A stretch of 34,491 nt of DNA. Source: Planctomycetales bacterium. GTDB taxonomy: Bacteria > Planctomycetota > Planctomycetia > Isosphaerales > Isosphaeraceae. The translations under genes were made by a program, and so were the position numbers. Each line of letters begins with the position of its first letter. Position 1 is the stretch's first letter. The stretch covers positions 1 through 34,491 of the forward strand of contig DAIDHB010000190.1 of assembly GCA_027452145.1 (NCBI GenBank), in the 5' to 3' direction. Shown piece by piece: positions 16,701 through 24,388 of this stretch. The notes below the pieces were generated by a model. That model did no database searches. It was not told the DNA's origin and was given only the letters and a program-made list of their open reading frames with translations.

Positions 16701-17397
16701 TTACCGGATGGCCGCCGCGGACGTCGCCCGCGCCCGGCGGATCGCGCTGGGGCGGTTCTCGGTCGACTCGGCGAACCTGGGCCCATATGCGCTGGGCCTG
16801 ATGGCGCGGGCCGTCGCCCCGAACGACAGCGCCGGGGCGAACCGGCTGCTCGACGAGGCGTTCGATCGGTTGAGCAGCCAGGCCGCATCAGCGACCGATC
16901 GACGCGAGACGGCCGACACGATCGCCGCGGCGCTCCTGCCGGTGGTCGAGCGGGTCGCGCCCGAGCGCCTGGGCGAGTTTCTCGCCCGCACGGTGCTGCT
17001 CCGCTCGCCCCGCGGCGATCAGTCCGGCTCCGAGACGGCCCAGCCCGGACTCGAGATCTGCCGGGTGGCGCTCCTGCTCGCCCGGTACGACCGCGACCTC
17101 GCGGCGCGGATCCTCCGGCCCGAGCTCGACCGGATCGGTGCCGGCCACGAAGCGTTCGGGCAGGATTATGTGACGACCGAGATCCTCACGGCCCTGGCGC
17201 TCGTCGACCCGCGCCGGGCGGTCAGCCTGGTCGAGGCCCTGCCCGACGACCCCGAGCCGGGGACCGAGCCCTACGCCCTCAAGAGCCGCACGCGGCGGTC
17301 GGTCGCCAAGGCCCTGGCTCTGCACGGCGACGACCGATGGCGGGACCTCTTCCTGAACCAGATCGGGCTCTGGACGCCGGAGCAGCGGGACTGGTGA
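13798..17397 (+). CDS. Large secreted protein with seven carboxypeptidase-regulatory-like repeats
   Basis: The 1199-residue product has a short signal peptide (MIAATILLAGLVQAQAQA). Seven beta-sandwich repeats of the carboxypeptidase-regulatory/CNA-B type begin near residues 29, 147, 242, 339, 433, 522 and 625. Each is recognisable by units such as GVVVDASDRPVAGAEVW and GRVVDPAGRPMAGA. From about 700 to the end it is Ala/Arg/Leu-rich and probably helical (HEAT/TPR-like), without an identifiable catalytic motif. Such repeats usually act as stalks or carbohydrate- and protein-binding modules in planctomycete exported proteins. The ATG at 13798 is preferred because it opens the signal peptide and AGGAAGG lies 12 bp upstream; ATGs at 13756 and 13762 would bury it. 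A long minus-strand frame here is a shadow. Confidence 0.82.
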   Translation: MIAATILLAGLVQAQAQAPASADPKPIPVAGVVVDASDRPVAGAEVWLAAAESLDEGRRAGMELWYRYSTTLDEGASALLVHGRSGQDGRFTLEVPAQVVAMRSPPPLAVWAIAGEGTSRRLGFRRIARVVLADDPPARIGLGAPASARFVVRTPEGQPVGGARVMPGRAGDVVVPEPVAKALAATSDASGQVAIAGWKPDTPGEMRVEAPGLGVQIVRVPGREAQAKDEVASLTLAPVGRVEGRLMAPDNRPIPKVTVRAASLAGGSVGYGVRGSASTTCDEQGRFAITSIAAGTVDLALDFATAGDFPLRGEAPRGLVVKAGETARVEVPLRPTILVRGVIREKGTKRPIAGVKVAINGQGGADDYAVTDAQGKYAGRVLRDRTQPFGWALRFPSPFYEPSDMAYPSQRMPRLGVDVLDQTPQELRRGVDVKGTVKGEDGRPVAGAEVEAIWGGSQGQVQLTLTRTDRSGGFVLHGIDPIAELHLTAWDGRNASGEVAARVDAAAKEPIALTVGEGKTVPLGGRVVDPAGRPMAGASATLRRQVRAKNGRIVVDEPVLAGDGPVVLHTDPEGRFRARGRYPSGCEYHAEAQAPGRLAARSTSIAVGRGQDRPITLVVRAIRAVEGRVVDRQGQAIARAIVHQAGDGPMPTSTATDGDGRFRLEGVIEGTAAIVAEKAGYRVGFQSTDDIARPVDIVLARTDEPLAVAYHSIASVLPVDEEKALARRLIEPLAARVLAKGDDAAKYRFLADAAEIDPHATLEWLEEVKFGDPEYLIYLRQTLAAAMARESVDDAAAVLEASSSGTAKFSGYVSLAETPNLPAARQRAFLDQALLHTKEASPLIFRVMGLGKIAERLVALGDVERARALLRDARAICEAEGKGPTGKGLRRQLSIPLARVDLPGAVQMLEELEQEARKTDAGDRIWVYGRHYLEIAQRAADRSPAEAERIVERADILPILDSFVVRVCYRMAAADVARARRIALGRFSVDSANLGPYALGLMARAVAPNDSAGANRLLDEAFDRLSSQAASATDRRETADTIAAALLPVVERVAPERLGEFLARTVLLRSPRGDQSGSETAQPGLEICRVALLLARYDRDLAARILRPELDRIGAGHEAFGQDYVTTEILTALALVDPRRAVSLVEALPDDPEPGTEPYALKSRTRRSVAKALALHGDDRWRDLFLNQIGLWTPEQRDW

Positions 17398-17407
17398 CGG
17401 TTTTCAC

Positions 17408-17465
17408 GTAGGTCGGGCATTCTTGCCCGACCGGGCCCGGCGTCGGGCAAGAATGCCCGACCTAC
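17408..17465. repeat. Dispersed palindrome, copy 3 (facing pair)
   Basis: Two full arms face each other across about 10 bp, starting GTAGGTCGGGC and ending GCCCGACCTAC, so the whole element is a near-perfect palindrome. It fills most of the gap between two secreted-protein genes and ends 5 bp before the CAGGAG ribosome site of the second. Confidence 0.9.
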
Positions 17466-17484
17466 TTCGGCAGGAGATCGCGCG

Positions 17485-18939
17485 ATGACCTCGATACCCT
17501 CGATCGGCCTGATGCTGGCCCTGGCCCTGGCCGGCCCGCCGGGCGATGGCAACGACGGAGGCAAGACCCCGGCGCCGACGGACTGGCGGTTCGTGCTCCC
17601 CGGGGCGGGCGACCCGTTCGACCACGCGCCGATCCGCGCCCTGGCACTCCGGCGAGAGAAGCCCGAGGACCTGCTCGAGAAGGTGACTTATCGGGGCGAG
17701 CCGGCGCGTCGGCGGTATGCGCAGATCCGCTTCGGCAGCGCGGCGTCGATCCGCGTGACGGTCGTGCTCGACGAGACAGCATCCGGCGAGGCCGACCTGT
17801 ATGTCGACGCCGATCGCAACCGTCGGATCGACGACCGCGACCGCGTCGATGCCACGCTGGGGATGTCGGGCGAACGAGTCTGGCGGCGGCCGCTGGATGT
17901 GGCGATCGTCGACCGGGACGTCACCTCGCGCGTGCCCCGCGCGGTGGTGCTCCGCCGGGGCGCGGGCGGGCGAACCCTCGGCTTCGCGTCGGCGGGCTTC
18001 CTCGAAGGGACGGTCACGCTGGCCGGGCCGATCGGCGCGCCTCGCCGCGTTGCATCCCGCCGGGTGGACGGCGACGGCAACGGCCTGGTCGCCGACTCGC
18101 AGGACCGGCTCTGGCTGGATCTGAACGGCGACGGCCGATTTGATCCAGCCGCCGAGCAGTTCCTGTTCGCCAACGTGCTCGAGCTGGGCGAAACCCGGTA
18201 CGCGGTGCGCTCGGACGAGCTGGGCCGACGGCTGGGGCTCGAGGCGATCACCGGCACCGGCTCGCTGCGGCTGGCGTGGAAGCCGGCCGACGACGGCAAG
18301 GGCGGCCGAGCCGGGCCCTCGGCTCCTCGCGAGCTGCGAGCCACCGCACTGGGACGCGATGGCTCGGTGTACAGTCTCAGCAGCGCCGAGCCGACGATCG
18401 TGCCCACGGGCGAGTACCGGCTGGGTACGGTGATGGTCTCGCTCGATGATCCCTCCGGCGGCAAGCCGTGGTCGTTCGTCTTCTCGGACTACGGGTCCAA
18501 AGGCGGCCCGCGGTGGTACCGGGTCGGCAAGGACGCGAGCCTCACGATCGACCCGGTCGGCCGGCTGGCCTTCGAGGTGGATCCGGGGAACATCGCCGCC
18601 AATCCGCCGAAGGCGGGCCAGGAATTGATCCTCCAGCCGTTGATCTACACGGGCGACGGCCTGCTGATTGTCGTCGCCTACCGGGGCTCGCCGGCCTCGC
18701 CGGCCGCGCAGGACAACCTGGCGGCGAGCCTGGCCGTGCACGGGGGCGTCAGTGTCAGCGTCGGCGAGCACCTGCTGGCGACGGCGCGCTCGGGGTTCGC
18801 CTGAGGGACGTTTTGCCAGGCCTCGGTCCGAGTGCCCCAGTCGCAGCCGCCCGGAAGTTTGACGATCACCGCCGAGTTCGACTCCGGCCCGCTGGCCGGG
18901 CTCGTCCGCACGTCGCGGAGGGTCGAGCTGAAGCCCTGA
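17485..18939 (+). CDS. Secreted EF-hand-like protein interrupted by an in-frame TGA
   Basis: From the ATG at 17485 (CAGGAG 8 bp upstream) the frame encodes 439 residues to a TGA at 18802-18804. It then continues in the same frame for 44 codons to a TGA at 18937. The product has a signal peptide (IGLMLALALAG) and two calcium-loop-like segments, DADRNRRIDDRD from residue 108 and DLNGDGRFD from residue 212. The part after the TGA reads GTFCQASVRVPQ and ends VRTSRRVELKP, is protein-like, and has about 40 of 44 codons ending in G or C. The TGA could be a recent nonsense mutation, a sequencing error, readthrough, or selenocysteine in a U-GTF-C context. If a true stop, the CDS ends at 18804. Function unknown. 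Confidence 0.7.
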
Positions 18940-18968
18940 AAGTGGCCCTCGGCCGGGCCGACTCTTCA

Positions 18969-19045
18969 CCACGAATGGCACGAAGGACACGAATGAGGAT
19001 AAGGCCCGGCCTTCTTCCCATCCGTGCCCTTCGTGTCATCCGTGG
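18969..19045. repeat. CCACGAATGGCACGAAGG inverted-repeat element, copy 1
   Basis: A left arm (18969-18994) faces an imperfect inverted right arm (19020-19045, ending TCATCCGTGG). The central part contains AAGGCCCGGCCTT. The same family recurs at 19093-19169 and 34375-34400. Confidence 0.85.
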
Positions 19046-19092
19046 TTCCCATTCCGATCCCGATCGGACCGCCGATGATCGGCGAATCTTGA

Positions 19093-19169
19093 CCACGAAT
19101 GGCACGAAGGACACGAATAAAGAGACGGCCCGGCCTTCCCCCGAATCGTGACCTTCGTGTCATTCGTGG
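19093..19169. repeat. CCACGAATGGCACGAAGG inverted-repeat element, copy 2
   Basis: The left arm (19093-19118) is identical to copy 1 over 26 bp. The right arm (19142-19169) ends CATTCGTGG. The centre again has GGCCCGGCC. Two such elements in direct succession suggest local duplication. Confidence 0.85.
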
Positions 19170-19241
19170 TTCTTTGCCCACCCTGCGGGGCTGGTCGGAG
19201 CCGTCCGGGGCAGGCCCGGAAGCCCCGGCGCGGGGCTCGGT

Positions 19242-19270
19242 TTGTCCGTTGCGCCAGCGTGACCTACGGT
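19242..19270 (+). promoter_or_regulatory. Weak candidate promoter for the glycosyltransferase pair
   Basis: TTGTCC (19242-19247), a 17-bp spacer and TACGGT (19265-19270) have promoter spacing but modest consensus match. The leader to 19348 would be about 70 nt. Confidence 0.22.
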
Positions 19271-19347
19271 TGATTGTGCGGCGCGTGTGTTCCGGCCGCG
19301 ACGATCGGACCGATTCCCTGCGCGCCGGCCGAGGGCCACCGATACCG

Positions 19348-20643
19348 ATGTCCATGTCGACCGCCGTCTCCTCCACGAACCTGCTGCGGATCGCCTGCAT
19401 CGCCGCGATCGTGCTGTTCCCGCTGCGGGCACTGACCTGCTGGGTGGGCGACGGGATGTTCTACAGCCTGGGCGTCGATTACGCGCTCTACGGCGCCTCG
19501 GCCGAGGTCGCCGCGCGATCGGGCTGGCCGTCGATCTACAACCCCGACGCGATCACCCGGTCGTTCGCCGAGTGGCTCTCGGGCGGGCTCGATCGCAGCG
19601 ATCCGGCGACGCTCGCCGCTCACGTCTATCACGCGCCGTTTTTGTTCCCGTTCTTCGCCACGAACCTCCTCGGCCATCTCGGCGGGTTCGCGGCCTGGAC
19701 GATCCTGAATCTGTTGCTGTACGCCGCGATCGTGCGCGAGGCGGGCTCGGGTGAGGGCGAGACAGACACCGACCGCCGCGATCCGATCGTCTGGCTGGCG
19801 CCATTCGCCTTCCTGCCCTTCCTGTTCGGCCTGTATCTCGGGCAGGTGGTCATCGTGATGGCGTTCGGCCTGCATCGGGCGCTTCGCGCCTTCACGGAAG
19901 GTCGCGACTGGGCCGCGGGGTGCTGGCTGGGCGTGTTGCTGGCCAAGCCGCAGCTCGGCCTGATCTTCGTCCCGGTGCTGCTGGCCCGCCGTCGATGGCG
20001 GGCGCTGGGCGGCCTGATGTTCGTGGGCGCGGCGCTGGCGGTGGCGACGTTGATTCTCGTCGGCCTCGACGGCATTCGCGGCTACCTGGCGACGGCCCGC
20101 GCGTTCTCGGGATTCCGCCAGGTGCCGCGCCTGGTCTACCCGTGGGACATGATCAGCATCCGCGGGATCCTGGTCCAGCTCCTGCCGGCGAGCGCGAGTG
20201 AGGCCCAGGGCCTGCGTGCCGTGCACGTCCTCTCGGCGGCGATGCTGCTCGTGCTGGTGCCGATCTGGCGAGGGTCGTGGAACCCCCGCGAGCCCAGGTT
20301 CGCCCGGCAGATGCTCGCCACGATGATCGTCGCGCTGCTGGCCGGGTTCCACACGCATGTCCACGCCGCCGTGCTGCTCGTGCCGCCGCTCTTGATCGCG
20401 TTGCGAGGGGGACAGGGCTCCGACCCGCTTCGAACACTCGCCGCGCTCCTGTTCCTGGTGCCGACCTTCTCGGTGGCGCTGAACAGCAACCTCGTGCAGG
20501 GCGCCTGGCTGATCATCATCCTGATGGCCGGGATGCTCGGGTCGATCCTCGCCGAGCTGGCTCGCGGCGGGAGGCCGGTCGCGATCATCGCGTGCGTCGA
20601 GCCCTCGGCCGCGGCGATTTCGACGGGAGGGCTCGCGCGATGA
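19348..20643 (+). CDS. GT87-like (DUF2029) membrane glycosyltransferase, first of pair
   Basis: The 431-residue product has about ten hydrophobic spans and features of polyprenyl-phosphate-dependent GT-C enzymes of the GT87/DUF2029 family. An early loop, SLGVDYALYGASAEVAA, carries the Asp usual for catalysis. GLYLGQVVIVMAFGL and LLAKPQLGLIFVPVLL match the family's GQ and KPQ/KxxP stretches. These enzymes transfer mannose or related sugars from a lipid carrier on the outer face of the membrane. The ATG at 19348 (or 19354) precedes span 1; codons further upstream translate repeat DNA. Its stop overlaps the ATG of a second GT87-like gene, so the two are translationally coupled. Confidence 0.78.
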   Translation: MSMSTAVSSTNLLRIACIAAIVLFPLRALTCWVGDGMFYSLGVDYALYGASAEVAARSGWPSIYNPDAITRSFAEWLSGGLDRSDPATLAAHVYHAPFLFPFFATNLLGHLGGFAAWTILNLLLYAAIVREAGSGEGETDTDRRDPIVWLAPFAFLPFLFGLYLGQVVIVMAFGLHRALRAFTEGRDWAAGCWLGVLLAKPQLGLIFVPVLLARRRWRALGGLMFVGAALAVATLILVGLDGIRGYLATARAFSGFRQVPRLVYPWDMISIRGILVQLLPASASEAQGLRAVHVLSAAMLLVLVPIWRGSWNPREPRFARQMLATMIVALLAGFHTHVHAAVLLVPPLLIALRGGQGSDPLRTLAALLFLVPTFSVALNSNLVQGAWLIIILMAGMLGSILAELARGGRPVAIIACVEPSAAAISTGGLAR

Positions 20644-22034
20644 ACGGCAACGGGCTGGCGGCTCGACCGGCGTCGGGCACCCTGGAAACGTCCGCCGCGC
20701 GGACCTCGCGCCTGATGGTCGCGGTCTGCCTGATCGCCGGGGCCGCCGCGTGGGCGCGGCTGGGCGGCGAATATGCCGAGCGGATGCGGCCGAAGCCCGA
20801 CGCCAGCCCCGACTTCTACCAGGACTGGGCCTCGGCGCGCAATTATTTGAACGGGCTTCCGGTCTACTCGTCCCACGAAATGACGATGCCGCTGTACCTC
20901 GGCCGGCCGCAGGCGGACTGGGAGCGCGACATCGCTTTTAACGCGCACCCGCCCACCTCCGTTCTGCTGGCTCTCCCCTTCACCCGGTTCGGCCTGCCCG
21001 ATGCGGTGCTCGCCTGGAACCTTGCGATGCTGGCGGCGATCGTGGGCGCCCTGGCCGTGGCGGCGCGTCAGCTCCCCGAGCTACGCGCCTTGTTCCTGCC
21101 AGTGGCCGTGCTGCTGCCTTTTTGCCTGCCGATCTACGGGAACTTCCAGCAGGGTCAGCTCACCTTTTTACTGGTGCTGTTGATCACGTCGGCGTGGGCG
21201 CTCGACCGCTCGGGCCGATCGGGGCTCGCGGGAGCCCTCGTCGGCGCCGCGGCAGCGGTAAAGCTGTTCCCGGCGTACCTGGTCGTGGCGTTCGCGACGC
21301 GGGGCCGGTGGCGCGGCGTGCTGGCCGCGGCGGCGATCTTTGGCGCGCTAACACTCATTACGGCGGCCGTGCTGGGAACGGGAGCGTATCTCGACTACTG
21401 GCGGATCGTCCTGCCCAGCATGGAGAAGTTCCGCAGCTTCGCGTTCAACCTGTCGTTCTTCGGCTTCTGGCACAAGCTGTTCGACCCGGCGAGCGAGCGC
21501 GGCTGGGTCCGGCCGCTCTGGTTCAGCCCGGGCGTGGCGCGGTATGGGACCATCCTCTCGGACCTGGCGATCACGGCGGTCGTCGCGTTGGCCGTCCGGC
21601 GGGCGCGAACGCGCGAGGATCGCGACGCGGCGTTCGCGATGGCGATCACCGCGATGCTGCTGGTCTCGCCCGTCACCTGGGACTATTCGCTGCCGCTGCT
21701 CCTGGTGCCTCTGGCGATCGCGGCGCGGTCGGCGATGGCGTCGAAATGGCTGCCGGCCCTGTTGATCCCGGTGATGATCACGTTCGGCCTGCCGCAGATG
21801 AAGGTCATGGAGATGGTCCTCGCCGGCCGGCCGCCGACGGTCGCCTCGCCCGCATTCATGCTGGGCGTGCCGTCGCTGAATTTCTACGCGATTCTCGTTT
21901 TGTTCGCGATCCTGGCGGCTTGCCGGTCGCGCCCCTCCGGCGTTTCAAGTAGGTCGGGCATTCTTGCCCGACGAGGCTTGAGAGTCGGGCAAGAATGCCC
22001 GACCTACTTGAATGCCCCCGATCCCCGGCGGTAG
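20640..22034 (+). CDS. GT87-like (DUF2029) membrane glycosyltransferase, second of pair
   Basis: The 464-residue product is a second GT87-like membrane protein. The first loop has SPDFYQDWASARNYLNGLPV with the likely catalytic Asp. GNFQQGQLTFLLVLL and AAAVKLFPAYLVV are the GQ and KxFP landmarks typical of the family. Its ATG overlaps the previous stop as ATGA. The last spans end near LFAILAAC (nt 21922). The final ~35 residues (SRSGILARRGLRVGQECPTYL...) are translated from a dispersed palindrome at 21946-22010, so the natural C terminus was probably displaced by repeat insertion. The tail is short, hydrophilic and probably tolerated. Substrates are unknown; pairing suggests two steps of one glycan. 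Confidence 0.78.
   Translation: MNGNGLAARPASGTLETSAARTSRLMVAVCLIAGAAAWARLGGEYAERMRPKPDASPDFYQDWASARNYLNGLPVYSSHEMTMPLYLGRPQADWERDIAFNAHPPTSVLLALPFTRFGLPDAVLAWNLAMLAAIVGALAVAARQLPELRALFLPVAVLLPFCLPIYGNFQQGQLTFLLVLLITSAWALDRSGRSGLAGALVGAAAAVKLFPAYLVVAFATRGRWRGVLAAAAIFGALTLITAAVLGTGAYLDYWRIVLPSMEKFRSFAFNLSFFGFWHKLFDPASERGWVRPLWFSPGVARYGTILSDLAITAVVALAVRRARTREDRDAAFAMAITAMLLVSPVTWDYSLPLLLVPLAIAARSAMASKWLPALLIPVMITFGLPQMKVMEMVLAGRPPTVASPAFMLGVPSLNFYAILVLFAILAACRSRPSGVSSRSGILARRGLRVGQECPTYLNAPDPRR
21946..22010. repeat. Dispersed palindrome, copy 4, inside a coding frame
   Basis: A facing pair starts CAAGTAGGTCGGGC and ends GCCCGACCTACTTG, with about 11 bp between the arms. The outer CAAG/CTTG bases also pair. 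It lies wholly within the 3' end of the second GT87-like gene. Confidence 0.9.
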
Positions 22035-22054
22035 CGGGATCCTTCGCCCTCCCC

Positions 22055-22060
22055 TACAAT
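22055..22060 (+). promoter_or_regulatory. Candidate -10 box (TACAAT) for the ccsA-like/hemA operon
   Basis: TACAAT at 22055-22060 would start transcription near 22067, leaving a leader of about 28 nt with a strong GGAGGAGGGGAGG site before GTG 22095. The box overlaps the alternative ATG at 22059, which argues against that start. Confidence 0.45.
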
Positions 22061-22094
22061 GGAACCGACCGTTCCGCTGGAGGAGGGGAGGCGT

Positions 22095-23003
22095 GTGATC
22101 GACCGGCTTTCGATTCTGTGCTTCGCGGGGACCTACGCCCTGGCGCTCGCGGCCGAGCTCGCCCGGCTGGTCGTGCGCGCACCGATCCGATGGTATGTCG
22201 CCACGGGGCTGACGGCCCTGGCGTGGCTGGTGCAAACCGCGTATCTGGCGAACCTGGCGCTCAAGGAACCGATGGCGCCGGTGTCCAGCGCGTTCGGCTC
22301 CTTGATGCTGCTCTCGTGGATCGTGGCCCTGATCGGGCTGTACCTGATCGTCCGCTCGCCGCGGCAGATGGCGGTGGGGGTGTTCGTGCTGCCGCTGGTG
22401 CTCGGCCTGGTGGTCGGCGCCGGGCTCTTCGCCCCCCGGCAGGCCGGCTGGCTCGACCGCGACCGCACGATCCGGCTCTGGGGCGCCGTGCACGGGGTTT
22501 TCCTCACCGGCGGGGCCGTGTTTACCTGCGTGGCGTTCTTCGCCGGGCTGATGTACCTGGCGCAGATGCGGCGGCTCAAGGCCAAGCGGCCGCCCCGCAC
22601 CGGGCTGGCCCTGCCGAGCCTCGAGCAGTCCGAGCGGATCAACCGCGGCGCGATCGCGGTGGCGTTCCCACTCCTGACCTTCGGCCTTTTGATCGGCGTG
22701 ATCCTGAGCCTCGCCACACGAAATGGGGCGTCGCTCGACCCGGGCGCCTCGGCCCACGTCATCCGCTGGACGGACCCGAAGGTTCTGAGCGCCCTGGGCA
22801 TGTGGCTGGTCTTCGCGGTGCTGTTGCACGCGCGGTTCCGGCCGGCGATGCGCGGGCGGAGCATGATGATGCTGACGATCGTCGCCTTCGGCTTCCTGGT
22901 GTTTACCTGGGTGGGCGTCGAGGCGCTGCGGCTCGGCACGGCGCACGGCGCCGTGGCCGCGCGCGAGCACGACTCCGCGAGCGGGGGGGCAAGGACGCCG
23001 TGA
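22095..23003 (+). CDS. CcsA/HemX-like membrane protein
   Basis: The 302-residue product has about eight hydrophobic spans and resembles the cytochrome c assembly protein family (CcsA/CcmC/HemX). Recognisable parts are the first span (ILCFAGTYALALAAEL), the conserved-looking RLWGAVHGVFLTGGAVF segment with a His, and the late LTIVAFGFLVFTWVGVE. HemX-type members are often encoded directly before hemA and are thought to influence glutamyl-tRNA reductase level or haem handling. Here the stop overlaps the hemA start (GTGA), which supports that role. GTG 22095 is preferred over ATG 22059 because GGAGGAGGGGAGG lies just upstream of it. Haem export in cytochrome c maturation is the alternative function. 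Confidence 0.8.
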   Translation: MIDRLSILCFAGTYALALAAELARLVVRAPIRWYVATGLTALAWLVQTAYLANLALKEPMAPVSSAFGSLMLLSWIVALIGLYLIVRSPRQMAVGVFVLPLVLGLVVGAGLFAPRQAGWLDRDRTIRLWGAVHGVFLTGGAVFTCVAFFAGLMYLAQMRRLKAKRPPRTGLALPSLEQSERINRGAIAVAFPLLTFGLLIGVILSLATRNGASLDPGASAHVIRWTDPKVLSALGMWLVFAVLLHARFRPAMRGRSMMMLTIVAFGFLVFTWVGVEALRLGTAHGAVAAREHDSASGGARTP

Positions 23004-24307
23004 GACTCCTGGCGATGGGCGTCGATCACCGATCCGCGCCGGCCTCGGTCCGCGAGGCCCTGGCGTTCGACGGGCCGCGCTGCGCCGCCGGCCTCCAGGC
23101 GCTCGCCGCGGACTTCCCCGGCAACGAGCTGGTGATCCTGTCGACCTGTAACCGCGTCGAGCTGTACCTCGCCGGCGCGACGGAATGCGTCCCGGACGCC
23201 GACGCCCTGGCCGACGCCCTGGTCCGCTTCCACAACGTCGCCGCCGAGGCCGTCTCCGGACACCTGGTCAGCTACCACGACGAGGGGGCCGTCGGACATT
23301 TATTCCGCGTCGCCGCCAGCCTCGAGAGCCTGGTGCTGGGCGAGGGGCAGATCCTCGGCCAGGTCCGCGACGCCTATCAGGCCGCGTGCGAGTGCAAGAC
23401 CGTCGGCCCGATCTTTCATCATGTGTTTCAATCGGCGCTCCGCGTGGGCAAGACGGTGCGCACCCAGACCGGCATGGACCAGGGGAAGCTGTCGGTGGCC
23501 AGCGTCGCGGTGGACGTCGCCCGCGAGGTGTTCGACTCGTTCGCCGACAAGACGGTGCTGGTGATCGGCGCCGGCAAGATGGGCGAGACGACGTTGCAGC
23601 ACGTCAAGGCGCTCAACCCCGGCGCGATCGTCGTCACCAACCGCAGCCCCGAGCGTGCCGAGGCCGCCGCCGCGCGCTGGGGCGGCCGCACCGTGCCGTT
23701 CGACCGCCTGGGCCAGGCGCTGGTCGACGCCGACCTCGTGATCAGCACAACGGCCGCCAGCGAGCCGGTGGTCACGCTCGACCAGTACCGGCGGGTCCAG
23801 CGCGCCCGTCGCAACCGGCTGGCGCTGATCCTGGATATCGCCATCCCGCGCGACTTCGACCCGAGGATCGGCGACCTGGACCAGGTGATGCTCTATCACG
23901 TCGACGACCTGCGAGCCCAGGCCGAGCAGAACCTCAAGCGCCGGCAGAAGGGGATCGACCCCGCGCTGGCGATCATCGAGCGCGAGACAACCGCGTGCTA
24001 CGCGTTGCTCCGCCACCAGCACGAGGCGGGGCACCTTCTTCGCGCCCTGGGCGACTCGTACGACGAGCTGCGCCAGCGCGAGCTGGCCAAACTCTTCACC
24101 GCCCTGCCGAGCCTGAGCGAGTCCGACCGCGACGCGATCGCGCACATGGCGATGCGGCTCCAGAACCAGTTCTTGCACCACCCGAGGGCTGCCGTGCGCT
24201 CGGCCGCCGCCGAGCCCCACCACGGCCACCCGCACCCCATCCTCGACGCCGTCCGCCACCTCTTCGGCCTGGGCGACCGGCCGGCGAATTCGCTGAAGAA
24301 GATCTGA
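23000..24307 (+). CDS. hemA: Glutamyl-tRNA reductase
   Basis: The 435-residue enzyme reduces glutamyl-tRNA(Glu) to glutamate-1-semialdehyde with NADPH, the first step of C5-pathway tetrapyrrole synthesis. The N-terminal catalytic domain starts LLAMGVDHRSAPASVREAL and carries the nucleophile C50 in STCNRVELY. GEGQILGQVRDAY follows near residue 113. The NADPH fold has VIGAGKMGETTLQHV and VTNRSPERAEAAAARWGG. The C-terminal dimerisation helix region is complete. GTG 23000 overlaps the upstream stop by 4 bp; ATG 23015 is a possible alternative that would drop the first strand. Length is normal for the family. hemA and the ccsA-like gene appear to form one operon. Confidence 0.95.
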   Translation: MRLLAMGVDHRSAPASVREALAFDGPRCAAGLQALAADFPGNELVILSTCNRVELYLAGATECVPDADALADALVRFHNVAAEAVSGHLVSYHDEGAVGHLFRVAASLESLVLGEGQILGQVRDAYQAACECKTVGPIFHHVFQSALRVGKTVRTQTGMDQGKLSVASVAVDVAREVFDSFADKTVLVIGAGKMGETTLQHVKALNPGAIVVTNRSPERAEAAAARWGGRTVPFDRLGQALVDADLVISTTAASEPVVTLDQYRRVQRARRNRLALILDIAIPRDFDPRIGDLDQVMLYHVDDLRAQAEQNLKRRQKGIDPALAIIERETTACYALLRHQHEAGHLLRALGDSYDELRQRELAKLFTALPSLSESDRDAIAHMAMRLQNQFLHHPRAAVRSAAAEPHHGHPHPILDAVRHLFGLGDRPANSLKKI

Positions 24308-24333
24308 CGGGGCCGGGCGGCGGGCGGTACAAT
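24304..24333 (+). promoter_or_regulatory. Candidate promoter of the toxin-antitoxin pair
   Basis: CTGACG (24304-24309), an 18-bp spacer and TACAAT (24328-24333) form a plausible promoter starting immediately at the end of hemA. The transcript would start near 24340, about 49 nt before the antitoxin ATG. Confidence 0.45.
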
Positions 24334-24388
24334 CGCATTCGGGGGTTGATTGCCGGCAGAAAGCCTCTTCGTCCGGAGTCGAATCGCC

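Larger units (their letters stand above)
18940..19347. other. Intergenic region holding two inverted-repeat elements
   Basis: This 408-bp stretch contains two copies of an element with arms based on CCACGAATGGCACGAAGG (18969-19045 and 19093-19169) and then about 175 bp without repeats. Open frames crossing it only translate the repeats. A weak promoter candidate for the glycosyltransferase lies at 19242-19270. No gene is seen. Confidence 0.7.

Noticed and set aside
20277..20639. Upstream extension of the second GT87-like gene
   Set aside because: It overlaps the first gene out of frame and is Arg-rich; ATG 20640 overlaps the previous stop in the usual coupled arrangement.
22059..22094. ATG 22059 as the start of the ccsA-like gene
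   Set aside because: It overlaps the TACAAT box, and the strong ribosome site lies after it, just before GTG 22095.
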